48,670 nt of DNA, taken from the NCBI GenBank assembly GCA_012838035.1, contig DUQB01000199.1:1-48670 (forward strand), read 5' to 3'. The position numbers and the translations under genes are program-made. This document shows positions 15,915-24,449 of this stretch, in pieces. The DNA comes from Bacillota bacterium. GTDB lineage: Bacteria > Bacillota > Limnochordia > DTU080. Below the pieces are notes generated by a model. The model did no database searches and was not told the origin of the DNA. It saw only the letters and a program-made list of their open reading frames with translations. Positions within the stretch are counted from its first letter, which is position 1. Every line of letters starts with the position of its first letter.

Positions 15915-18908
15915 CTATAGCCGCCTGCTGAAACCTCCCGTGTTGACGACGAGACCGTCGCCGGTGCTGACGCCTCCCGACAACATACCGCCGATGGTGT
16001 CGCCTCCGATTTTACCGCTGAACCCGCCTTCCGGTTTTACGCTCAAAACTTCGCCGTTAGGACCGAAATTGGCTCGTAAACCGCCTTCCGCTCCGACCTG
16101 TACCAACCCATTACCCGGAGTAGAAGCGCCCAAATACATGGACGATACGTACTTGTGTTTAAAATTCCAAGTGACGGAACCTTTAATGATGGTCCCTACT
16201 TTAACCTCGATCGTTTCGCAAGTCACCTTGAAACTGATTATACCGGCATCAGGGTTAAATGATCTGCCGTCCCTTAGCGGACAGCTATCCTTCTTGGGCG
16301 GAGGTACCTGAACGGTTTCCATAACCTGTACCGTTTCCGGTCTCAATGGCTCGCCCAAGGGGCGCATAAGAGACTCGAAGCCGCCGATTTCCATGCTCAT
16401 CATTTGGAAAGGCAGCTCGATGGCTAACGGGAGAAACGAGGCATATACCTGATGGCTGCGCAGTTGGTGCACATAGTCGGCCGTATCCGGATCAAAAATA
16501 AGGCCGGCGGCGCTCTCCGTGTAGATCCAATACTCCTCCACCAGGCGAGCGATATCTTCGTAGGCGCCTCTGAAGAGATCGCGCCAGATGACGAAATAAC
16601 GATCGGTTGCGGCACGGCGCTCCCTTCCGGCCTTCTGGTCGGCGGCATCCATCTCCAACAGGCTTGCTCTGGCTACGTCAAATATGTTTGCCCCGGAGGC
16701 TTCTTCCATCTTCTGACCGGCCGCTTCCCATTCCCATACTTGCTCTTCGGTAATTCTCGCAACCATTTCGCCCCAGGCCTCGGTTTCCGCCTCGAACGCC
16801 GCGTTGAATTGATCATAGATCTCCATAACGCGATCCTGTAGATACTGGTTGTAGCACTCGATCTCGAACACCAATTGGCTGTATGGGCCGTTATATGCCT
16901 TTTCCAGACCGGGTGAGGTCTCTCTTGATCTATAGAGCTCCCAAGCCGCGTTCGCCGGCCCGGTCAAGCCGTTGGAGATAATGTCGTTGACCCATATGGC
17001 CAGACTCTCCGCATTAGCGTTCAATGCGTCGCGAGTAGACCAATTAGGTAAACGCGGTATGCGCAGCGAGCTCTGTGCATTGGGAACGTCGTGTTCTGTG
17101 CCGCCGGATGCGCCAGGTCCGGCAGATTGCTGTGGACGCGGGGTTTTAGCACCGGCATCCTTCGCTTGCTGTGCCGCATGTCGCATGGCCGGGGTGAAGT
17201 TCCTTGCGGCAGCCATAAAGATGTGATCAATGGCTTTTTGGGCATTGCCGCGGGCCAAATACACAGAGGCCAGGGAGGTATGGGCCTCTGCGAAATCGGG
17301 TTCATGACGCAGAGTCTGTAACAGTAGTTCCTCGGCTTGTTCGTCATCTCCCATTTCCAGCAGAGCATTGGCCAAGTTGGTGAGAATGAGCGGCGACTCC
17401 GGCGATATGAACCGACCGTAGTTGAGCACCTGAATGGCGTCGGAAAGCGATCCGGCCAGCAGCAGTACGGCGCCGAAATTGTTGAGGATCAAGGCATCGT
17501 CGGGTTCGGCCAGTACGGCGGTCGCGCCAAACAAGAGAGAGAGTTCTTTTTCCATGGCGGCGGCGCCAAACATAATGGACGATCCAGAGAACTCCTGCAC
17601 CAATTTGTATCTCGCTGTATCCCGTGCTTCTGTCAGGCGTTTCAGCTGTTGTTCCACATTATGTCTGGTTATAGAGTCCAGCGCAGCCAAATTGCTCTCC
17701 CGGCAGCGTTCGGCTATGGCCAAAAGCTCTTCTTGGCTGATGATTCGGCTGATATCCACTCGAGTAAGGCCGGGGTCTTTGATCAGTTCGACGGAAAGTT
17801 CGACGGCATCGCCTTCAAATTCCACCCCTGCGATGGTTAGGGGACTATGGAAACCATCCGGCTCGATAACAATGTCGTAGACGCCTTCCAGCACTGTAGC
17901 GGCGTAAGCTTGCTCTTCTTTTACCCAATAGGCGTATTCGTTGTCATCGTCCGCGCCCTCTATGCTCACACGCGCAAAGGGGTATGGCGCTCCGTACATA
18001 GAGTTGACATACAATTTAAGCTTTGTTTCCGCACCTAATTGTACGGTCGTGATTTCTCCTGTGGAGACCGTCACGCTTTGTGTATCGTAAAGCCAGAAAT
18101 TGTATGGGCTAATAATTGCTTCGTAGGTGCCTTCCGTCACCAATGCTTCCCAAAGGCCGGTATCTTGGTTGAAGCGGGCATAGTCCACGTGTTCGCCGTC
18201 GCGCAGTAAGGTAATGCCGGCGTCCGCCGTAGGTTCCGAGCCGGCCAGCAGGCGGATCTGTAGAAGCTGCAAGGGTTGCAGGTTGACGGTAAACACGTTA
18301 GACGCATCGCTGCGCACAGAAAAATCCCTTATGCGTTTTGTTTCAACGTCATCGGCATACGGATAAACAGACAGTGTCCAGGTATGGGCAGTTACCTCGC
18401 CGATGTATGAACCATTTGTCTCATCCCACTCTAGGTAGGCAACTTCTCCGCCGTTGACGTCGTCAATGGTAACACTGACGTTAGGGAGCGGCTCCCCGTT
18501 AAACAAAACCTTTACCTGCACGGGGACCAGTGGGCCCAACTCGTATGCCAACTCGGTTGTTTGTTCTGCCTGGACAACAACATCACGAATGGTACGGCTG
18601 CCCACACCGGAGGTATAGGCAAAGAATTCTACGTCATAGGTTCCAGGTGTAGTGGAGACAATGAAAAAACCTGTATCCCAGTCGTATTCGAAATCGCCGC
18701 TGTAATCATCGTCCTCGTATAGAGATACGATCGCATCATAAATCGGTTCGTCATCTAAAGTGAATCGGATCTGAATGATCCCGTCACTATCAGCTTGAGC
18801 AGATGCAGGGTACAATACGAACAAGATACCTAGCACGAACAGCATGCAGAAACATCGAGCGCTGCTCGGCCAATGCCGAATCATAGAATGATTATTCACA
18901 AAATACAC
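15915..18908 (-). CDS. Large secreted protein: four beta-domain repeats, TPRs and a Gly-rich tail
   Basis: Up to 997 residues, not assigned to a named family. After a Sec signal (MLFVLGILFVLYPASA near residues 22-37) come four repeats of about 80-90 residues (about 41-125, 126-212, 213-292, 293-375), each ending in a G/A-T-Y-D/E-v pattern like the prealbumin/carboxypeptidase-regulatory-like beta-sandwiches. Residues about 455-570 are TPR repeats (ALILNNFGAVLLLAGSLSDA, ILTNLANALLEMGD). A long charged helical region (about 660-850) follows, and the last 70 residues are Gly-rich beta-like repeats. Most likely an exported scaffold. The start could be the GTG at 18908 or a GTG nine bases later, which has a better spaced AGGTG. 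It stands alone, flanked by a hairpin on its 3-prime side. Confidence 0.75.
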   Translation of the reverse strand: MYFVNNHSMIRHWPSSARCFCMLFVLGILFVLYPASAQADSDGIIQIRFTLDDEPIYDAIVSLYEDDDYSGDFEYDWDTGFFIVSTTPGTYDVEFFAYTSGVGSRTIRDVVVQAEQTTELAYELGPLVPVQVKVLFNGEPLPNVSVTIDDVNGGEVAYLEWDETNGSYIGEVTAHTWTLSVYPYADDVETKRIRDFSVRSDASNVFTVNLQPLQLLQIRLLAGSEPTADAGITLLRDGEHVDYARFNQDTGLWEALVTEGTYEAIISPYNFWLYDTQSVTVSTGEITTVQLGAETKLKLYVNSMYGAPYPFARVSIEGADDDNEYAYWVKEEQAYAATVLEGVYDIVIEPDGFHSPLTIAGVEFEGDAVELSVELIKDPGLTRVDISRIISQEELLAIAERCRESNLAALDSITRHNVEQQLKRLTEARDTARYKLVQEFSGSSIMFGAAAMEKELSLLFGATAVLAEPDDALILNNFGAVLLLAGSLSDAIQVLNYGRFISPESPLILTNLANALLEMGDDEQAEELLLQTLRHEPDFAEAHTSLASVYLARGNAQKAIDHIFMAAARNFTPAMRHAAQQAKDAGAKTPRPQQSAGPGASGGTEHDVPNAQSSLRIPRLPNWSTRDALNANAESLAIWVNDIISNGLTGPANAAWELYRSRETSPGLEKAYNGPYSQLVFEIECYNQYLQDRVMEIYDQFNAAFEAETEAWGEMVARITEEQVWEWEAAGQKMEEASGANIFDVARASLLEMDAADQKAGRERRAATDRYFVIWRDLFRGAYEDIARLVEEYWIYTESAAGLIFDPDTADYVHQLRSHQVYASFLPLAIELPFQMMSMEIGGFESLMRPLGEPLRPETVQVMETVQVPPPKKDSCPLRDGRSFNPDAGIISFKVTCETIEVKVGTIIKGSVTWNFKHKYVSSMYLGASTPGNGLVQVGAEGGLRANFGPNGEVLSVKPEGGFSGKIGGDTIGGMLSGGVSTGDGLVVNTGGFSRRL

Positions 18909-19058
18909 CTGCCTTAAAATGGGATTCTATGGAAGAAGGTTCCATACGTATGTGTATTAACCTGCTTGGGGTAACAGGCTGCCGGAGTCTTGCAACCGTG
19001 ATGTGGTGGGTGAAACGGCGCTTAAGGTAGGAAATGTGCTTTAGATGAGCACGGAATG

Positions 19059-19092
19059 GACAAGCTGCTCCGTATGATTAGAGCAGCTTGTC
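19059..19092. terminator. Perfect 12-bp hairpin after the HEAT-methyltransferase gene
   Basis: Arms GACAAGCTGCTC (19059-19070) and GAGCAGCTTGTC (19081-19092) with a 10-base loop, 9 bases beyond the stop of the leftward gene. No T run follows on the minus strand, so it may stabilise the mRNA end or terminate weakly. Confidence 0.5.
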
Positions 19093-19101
19093 GTAGCCAT
19101 T

Positions 19102-21084
19102 TTAATCTTTTCCGGCGACAATCAGGTATCCCACTTGCGGTTCACCGACTACGATTTCCTGGTGCGTCGTCCAACCGCTTAATGCGAGTAACTGGTGCAG
19201 TTGCCGGTTATCGGCGACCAAAAACGCCGCTTTGCGGTTGGGCTTCAGTATACGCGCCAGCTCTTGCATGTGCGCAGGTAATACATCGTCTAAAGCCTCT
19301 GCGTTAAGGGTGGTCGCGACGGCATCTACGCTGTGAGTATCGAGCTCTAGTCGCAGTTGTTCGTCCCAGGTGGTGAAAAAGGCGGCGTCACCGGCATATG
19401 TTGATAAAGGCGCCATTATGCGCCAGGCACGTCGAGCACGATCTACCGTTTCTTCCTGCTGGTCCGCGCCGATCGCCTTACCCATAGGTCCGAGCAAGGC
19501 GCGCTCAATCAATACCTGGCCCTCGCCGCAGAACGGATCTAGGAGTACATCTATAGGACCGCCTACCGTTAGCGCGCACAAGCAGGCAACCAGAGCACGC
19601 GCTGCCGAGCTATCCACACTGCTGTGGAGGAGGGGAAAGTCGGCGGCGGCGATAAATTCGACGGACACTTCTTTTGGTGTGACGTGCATTCGCAGCGTAC
19701 GCGGATTACCCGGCGGTCGCGTGCTGCGCAAACCTAAAGCGCGAGCAAGCGCACGGGCTGACGAGCCACTGATTTCGCCGCTGATAATAGCGGACTGCAT
19801 CCCTTTGGCGTGTGCAAATGCATATATGCTGTTAAACAGTTCGGTATCGGCCGTAAGTTCCGTGCGGGCTGCACGAGGCAAATTAACCCAGATGGAATCG
19901 AAGGCGCGGGCCTCAACCAACTGCGGCAGCATCTGTTTGCTGGTACTAAAGCGAATGGCGCCTGCCTCAATCCGTTCGATGTCGACGCTATCCAGACGCC
20001 ACTGGAGTAAAGCGGCAGCTATTTCCTCAGTACCAGGAACGGCAAACCCTGTGCATCTTTCACCTATCGGCATCCGCAGCCAAGGCGCCGTGCTCAAGGG
20101 AGACGTACCTTCACTATGTAGCATGTCCGGCTTCGGTTGTTCCGGGACACTTTGCTTACTCGTCGGGCGACGTGATAGAATCTGTTTAAGTTCAGCCTGT
20201 ACTCGCGGCGACATTTTATCTGTATCCATAGCCCGTAGAGCATCGGCCATGTCATCAGTCATGATGTTTTCCATCGCCCGTAAAATGGCAATCGACACTC
20301 CGGGCGATTTATCGGGGAAAGCGTACCATAAGGCCTCTCGCGCCGCGGGATGCCGATGTTTACCTAGGCCTGCCGCAGCTTGCAGTCGTACGGTCGCCTC
20401 GGTATCGCCAAGGGCATGCGCCAATGCGGGGACAGCCTGTGCGCTTTTTACATAGCTCAGCACCATAGCCGCAGCTAAACGAAGATGCCGATCGCGGGAG
20501 TTCAGCAGCCTATCGACGGCGGATATGGCGTAGCGTTCATGTAGCGCCATTTTGCGTGCAATACGCATGCGTTCATCGCTTCTCGCTTTGACGAGCTGTT
20601 CGATATACTCCTGCATGATCTCATCCATGGGACGATGCACGCTCGCCTGACGCTCATAACCGGCCGTTTTAACCTGATCTGTTGCGCGTGTTTCCGGGCG
20701 CCGCCTTCTCTCTTGAGGCGCACCTTTATCCAAGCCTTTGCCTTGTGGGCGCCTCTGGTCAGATCGCTTCATCCTTTCGGTACGAGAACCTCGGAATGAG
20801 CTTCTGTCGTTTTGTCGGGACTTTGTCGCATAGGAGCCGTGTGCATCCCCTTGCTCTTGGGCGCGGCGTTCGCCAGACCGGGCTGTAGAGGACGTCTGTT
20901 TGCCGGTTGATGCCACCTTTGGAAAGCGATTGAGCGTCCGATCGCCGCTACGTGCGGCAGACTGCCCTTTGCGACGTGCTGCGCCCCCGGTACGGGTAGC
21001 TCCAGGGCCGCTCTTGAATTTACCGCTTGCGCTTTTGTCGCTACGAGGCTTAGCTTTTGGTTTATTACGCTGTATCTCCGACAC
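19102..21084 (-). CDS. HEAT-repeat protein fused to a THUMP/RlmL-type methyltransferase-like domain
   Basis: 660 residues in three parts. Residues 1-150 are low-complexity and very basic (Arg/Lys/Ser/Gly), likely to bind RNA. Residues about 165-310 are HEAT-like repeats (LRLAAAMVLSYVKSAQAVPA, VRLQAAAGLGKHRHPAAREA). From about 345 the CTGFAVPGTEEIAAALL stretch resembles the N-terminal ferredoxin-like/THUMP region of RlmL and TrmN type RNA methylases, and DPFCGEG at 516-522 is their SAM-binding motif I. The catalytic N-P-P-Y/F motif expected about 70 residues later is replaced by TTLNAEAL, so the enzyme may not methylate bases in the usual way. Start GTG 21084 has AAGGGAAGG upstream. Role in RNA modification or ribosome assembly is an inference. 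Confidence 0.78.
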   Translation of the reverse strand: MSEIQRNKPKAKPRSDKSASGKFKSGPGATRTGGAARRKGQSAARSGDRTLNRFPKVASTGKQTSSTARSGERRAQEQGDAHGSYATKSRQNDRSSFRGSRTERMKRSDQRRPQGKGLDKGAPQERRRRPETRATDQVKTAGYERQASVHRPMDEIMQEYIEQLVKARSDERMRIARKMALHERYAISAVDRLLNSRDRHLRLAAAMVLSYVKSAQAVPALAHALGDTEATVRLQAAAGLGKHRHPAAREALWYAFPDKSPGVSIAILRAMENIMTDDMADALRAMDTDKMSPRVQAELKQILSRRPTSKQSVPEQPKPDMLHSEGTSPLSTAPWLRMPIGERCTGFAVPGTEEIAAALLQWRLDSVDIERIEAGAIRFSTSKQMLPQLVEARAFDSIWVNLPRAARTELTADTELFNSIYAFAHAKGMQSAIISGEISGSSARALARALGLRSTRPPGNPRTLRMHVTPKEVSVEFIAAADFPLLHSSVDSSAARALVACLCALTVGGPIDVLLDPFCGEGQVLIERALLGPMGKAIGADQQEETVDRARRAWRIMAPLSTYAGDAAFFTTWDEQLRLELDTHSVDAVATTLNAEALDDVLPAHMQELARILKPNRKAAFLVADNRQLHQLLALSGWTTHQEIVVGEPQVGYLIVAGKD

Positions 21085-21346
21085 TTAAATCGCCTTCCCT
21101 TCGCGTTGTCCTATTATCCCCTAAACAGGTGGGAACTGCAATAATTGCGTTGGACGACAGCGTGTAAATCAGGTGAAGCTTGTATCACCGGGTCCCATCA
21201 CCAAGCGAAGTGGTACCGCAAAGTAGGACATCTGCGCAAACCTCGGCATGGCGATAATTTCTTCCTGCGAAAGGATTGAGGTGTTGTTTCCATAATATCA
21301 TGAGCAGGTTTAGGCGTATGAATGACAATCTCGGGATGCTGATAAT

Positions 21347-22750
21347 TTGACTAAGGAAAATATAATCACACGCTTCAAGCGAGCATTGCGCCGTAAGGAA
21401 CCCGACAAAGCGATGCTACAGATTTCGCAGCAGGTGTGGCGGCTCTCCTTGCCTGCAGTCGTCGAGATGGTGATGGTCTCGCTGGTCAGCGTGATCAATA
21501 TGATGATGGTCAGCCGACTGGGCGCCGCTGAGATCAGCGCCGTGGGTCTAATTCAGCAACCGGTGAATCTGGCTCTGACTGTCGTCGTATCGCTCAATGT
21601 CGGCATTACCGCCATTGTAGCCCGGGCTTTGGGGGCTGAGCATCCCGAGTTGGTAGACCGGGCTTTTTCGCAGGCACTGTTGTTTTCAGGCGCACTCGGC
21701 ATATTGATCGGAGCGGTTTTCGCTGGGTCGGCCATACCTATCGCTACCTTTATGGGCGGGCAGGGCGAAGTAATTCCCCTGGCGACGACTTATCTCCGTA
21801 TTATATCAGTGAGTATGCCCTTGTTCACTTTGTCGTCAACCGTGTTGGCGGCCCTGCGCGGCGCAGGCGATGCCCGTACGGCGCTGCAGGTGAATTCCAT
21901 CGCCAATGTTCTGGTGGTGGTCTTCGGTTTACCGCTGATCTACGGCTATGGGCCTCTGCCGCGTCTGGGCGTGGCAGGAGCGGCCTACGGGTTGGTACTG
22001 GCAAGGGTCTACATGATTACCGTCTCCATGATCGCGGTCAACAGCAGGCGAGCCAAAGTGCGCTTTCGTTTGCAGAGGCCCTTTTTTCACCGCATATTGT
22101 TGCGCGAGACGCTGCGGGTCGGGATACCCAGCGCTGTGGAGCAGCTGCTTCTGCAATCCGGATTGATCTTTTTCGTGCGGTCTGTCGCCATGATGGGTAC
22201 AACGGTGTTGGCCGCTCACCAAATCGTATCGAACATCACCAACTTATCTTGGCAGCCCGCCTCGGGTTTCGCCGTTGCGGCCACCGCTCTTTCCGGCCAA
22301 TATCTAGGCGCCGGTAAACCTCAGGATGCCGAGTTCGCCATCAGACGCGCCCAGCGTTTCGGCCAAGTGGTCGCATGGTCCATGCTCTGCATTTTCCTGT
22401 TCTTGGGCAGATACATCATCGGCTTGTATACGACGGATCCTACCGTAATCGAAATGGCCATTCCGGCGTTATGCGTGGTCGCTTTGGTACAACCATCCCA
22501 ATCCACCCAGATTATATACTCAGGCGGATTGCGGGGTGCCGGGGCCACCGTAGAACCTTTAATGTCCACGGCATTCGGTATCTGGGTTGTACGCAACGTG
22601 GTCCTAGCCATTACCGTGCGCTTGCTGAATCTGGGCTTGATGGGCGCTTGGCTGGCCATTGCCGTAGATCAGCTCAGCCGCTATCTGTTCATTGGCTACT
22701 TGTTCCGCCGCGGCCGCTGGAAGTATGTGCGCATGGGTCTTTCCGCTTAG
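21347..22750 (+). CDS. MATE-family multidrug/organic cation efflux transporter
   Basis: 467 residues with about twelve hydrophobic helices in two six-helix halves. Typical MATE segments are visible: LSLPAVVEMVMVSLVSVINMM, LGAAEISAVGL, VARALGAEHPE, LRGAGDARTA in the first half and VGIPSAVEQLLLQSG, LAAHQIVSNI, LSGQYLGAGKPQDAE and LRGAGATVEP in the second. These proteins export drugs or metabolites in exchange for H+ or Na+. The start is a TTG at 21347, weakly supported: the nearest Shine-Dalgarno is poor. A ten-codon frame (ATG 21319 to TGA 21348-21350) overlaps this TTG and may couple its translation. No partner gene is evident. Confidence 0.9.
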   Translation: MTKENIITRFKRALRRKEPDKAMLQISQQVWRLSLPAVVEMVMVSLVSVINMMMVSRLGAAEISAVGLIQQPVNLALTVVVSLNVGITAIVARALGAEHPELVDRAFSQALLFSGALGILIGAVFAGSAIPIATFMGGQGEVIPLATTYLRIISVSMPLFTLSSTVLAALRGAGDARTALQVNSIANVLVVVFGLPLIYGYGPLPRLGVAGAAYGLVLARVYMITVSMIAVNSRRAKVRFRLQRPFFHRILLRETLRVGIPSAVEQLLLQSGLIFFVRSVAMMGTTVLAAHQIVSNITNLSWQPASGFAVAATALSGQYLGAGKPQDAEFAIRRAQRFGQVVAWSMLCIFLFLGRYIIGLYTTDPTVIEMAIPALCVVALVQPSQSTQIIYSGGLRGAGATVEPLMSTAFGIWVVRNVVLAITVRLLNLGLMGAWLAIAVDQLSRYLFIGYLFRRGRWKYVRMGLSA

Positions 22751-22841
22751 GGCACCATCAGTCCGCCTTGGCATGCAGAAAATCATTTGGGTTGCCTACC
22801 ACCTGAACGGTCGGGTTCGCCTAGACGCAACGCCATACGCT

Positions 22842-23561
22842 TCATGACAAAGTCAGGGTTATCTTCTCCAGCCGGGAGGTCACCACGAATTCCCCGGCAG
22901 TGAAGCGCTGTTCAATTAGGCCGATGTCTTTGGCATAGAACCGCTCCACAATGGAGGTTTCCTCGAACTTCTGGTTGGTAGCGGCATCAGAGATACGCCG
23001 GACAGTGGTTATTCGCACTTGGGTCACCTGGTTAAGTTCACCAAACGGCACATCGTGTTGTTGATTTACAGCAACAACCTCGGCTTCGCTTCCGTCGGGC
23101 CAGGTCCAACGCGTGCCTACCGTAATCGGCCAAGGCAGTAACCTCTTTGCGTTCGCCATATCGGGACTTGCGTTCAGCTCGTTCAGCAGATTTTTGCCCG
23201 GTGGATGCTCACCTTGCGTCAGGATCTCGTATGCGCCATCAGGCTGAAGAGCGATGACTCGCGCTAGGATGGTTCCGCCATTGTTCTCCTCAATCTGATA
23301 GTAGTTGTCCTTAACATATACGACCGTAGCGATAAATGCGGCATACTCGTTGCCTTCACCTTGGTAGCGCCATTGCCGGCCCAGCTGCAGACCTAACACA
23401 GCGGCAAGCTCCTCTTGCGCTTGCGTCGTATTGGTTACAAGCCGATCCTCTTTATCTATGGCATTGTCCGGTAAATCTGGTAGAGACGCCTGCTCTCGCG
23501 AGATGTTGCCGCACCCGGAAAGCAACAGTAGGGCTATTAGCGCTATAAACATTTTTCTCAT
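22842..23561 (-). CDS. Lipoprotein of unknown function
   Basis: 239 residues. A lipoprotein signal ends in LLLLSGC with the lipid-bearing Cys17. The rest is beta-rich with a repeated pattern of alternating charged and hydrophobic strands (RWTWPDGSEAEVVAV, VTQVRITTVRRI, YAKDIGLIEQRFTAGEFVVTSR), reminiscent of surface lipoproteins with LolA/DUF-type beta-sheets, but I do not recognise a family. The closing portion (RFYAKDIGLIEQ) is common in exported beta proteins of Bacillota. ATG at 23561 has AAGGAG 9 bases upstream. Monocistronic; faces away from the membrane protein gene at 23980. Confidence 0.75.
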   Translation of the reverse strand: MRKMFIALIALLLLSGCGNISREQASLPDLPDNAIDKEDRLVTNTTQAQEELAAVLGLQLGRQWRYQGEGNEYAAFIATVVYVKDNYYQIEENNGGTILARVIALQPDGAYEILTQGEHPPGKNLLNELNASPDMANAKRLLPWPITVGTRWTWPDGSEAEVVAVNQQHDVPFGELNQVTQVRITTVRRISDAATNQKFEETSIVERFYAKDIGLIEQRFTAGEFVVTSRLEKITLTLS

Positions 23562-23979
23562 AACGTCAGGCTCCTTTTCACAAAGATACGTATACAGACT
23601 CTGCAGAAAGTACGTACACGCTCACGGGCGTAGTCTGACCCAACTCGCCTTATCCTCATACCAGGAATTCCCTGAGGGTTACCTGAGTTTGCTATATGAC
23701 GGCTGAGCGCAGCAAGTGTACACAGTAGGTTACCACGTCGCGGACCGGATTAGGCTGCGTGCATCGTGAAGGGGAATTTGTGTCCGCATGGTTTTCGGAG
23801 CAGGAATTTGTGGGTCTGCCGCCTAACCGTAGATGGTGTTGCCAAAATGCCAAGTTTTAACAGCAACGCCGAGTATCGGCGGATGAGGCAACCTTAAAAT
23901 CGTGTTAGAATAGTACGGGTTTAGAACTACGTTTTTCACTGCAATAGGTAGTCCGGGCCAAAGAGGTGAGAGAAAAGCG
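23562..23979. promoter_or_regulatory. Divergent intergenic region, lipoprotein versus small membrane protein
   Basis: 418 bases without a convincing gene. A TAGAAT at 23906-23911 preceded by GTGT could be an extended -10 for the rightward gene, with no clear -35. A small perfect hairpin CGCCGA-GTA-TCGGCG lies at 23867-23881. Confidence 0.35.
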
Positions 23980-24348
23980 GTGTCCATTATCAGCTGGTGC
24001 GGAAGTGCCCGACGCAGTGGTCGTTTTTTGCCGTTCTTTCTGCTCATTACCGTGGCTTTGGCATTATCCGGATTGATTAGTGAAACCGGCGGAGTCTCCT
24101 TTGTCAGAGCGCAACAACCTGAGAAAGCCGGTATAGCGCCGCAAGTCGGACAATGGGCGTACATTACCACTGCGGTGCAGCGTTTCATTATGATCGACAA
24201 ATGGGCGCTGCTTCCCTTGGTGACGACGTTGGTGGTATTGAGCATAAACATTGCCGGCAAGTATGTTTCCGCGCTTAGCCAAGCGGCGCTGCCGCAGACT
24301 CATCGCCTGCAATATATGATTCCCATGTACTTTAGCACTTACACGTAA
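23980..24348 (+). CDS. Small two-helix membrane protein upstream of secDF
   Basis: 122 residues, no family recognised. A basic N-terminus (SARRSGRF) precedes a hydrophobic helix (about 16-34, FLPFFLLITVALALSGLI); a soluble loop of about 40 residues follows; a second helix lies at about 75-93 (WALLPLVTTLVVLSINIAG). The start is a GTG with GAGGTGAG upstream. It ends about 100 bases before secDF on the same strand, so it may be co-transcribed with the Sec accessory protein. A helper role in export is possible but only a guess. Confidence 0.55.
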   Translation: MSIISWCGSARRSGRFLPFFLLITVALALSGLISETGGVSFVRAQQPEKAGIAPQVGQWAYITTAVQRFIMIDKWALLPLVTTLVVLSINIAGKYVSALSQAALPQTHRLQYMIPMYFSTYT

Positions 24349-24437
24349 ACCTCGTTGCGTCTTACATGCGGTTTCGTTGGATTCATGCAGCAGACTGACC
24401 TCTTTGCCTGCTGCGCTGATTACTTTTGCGCATATTT

Positions 24438-24443
24438 AGGAGG
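24438..24443 (+). promoter_or_regulatory. Ribosome binding site deciding the secDF start
   Basis: AGGAGG, 6 bases before the GTG at 24450. The in-frame ATG directly after it is too close to be used. Confidence 0.7.
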
Positions 24444-24449
24444 ATGTAC

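Noticed and set aside
21085-21346. GTGGTACCGC upstream of the MATE gene resembles the T-box antiterminator signature.
   Set aside because: No Stem I, AGUA loop or T-run terminator could be found in the remaining 260 bases, and a MATE transporter is not a typical T-box target.
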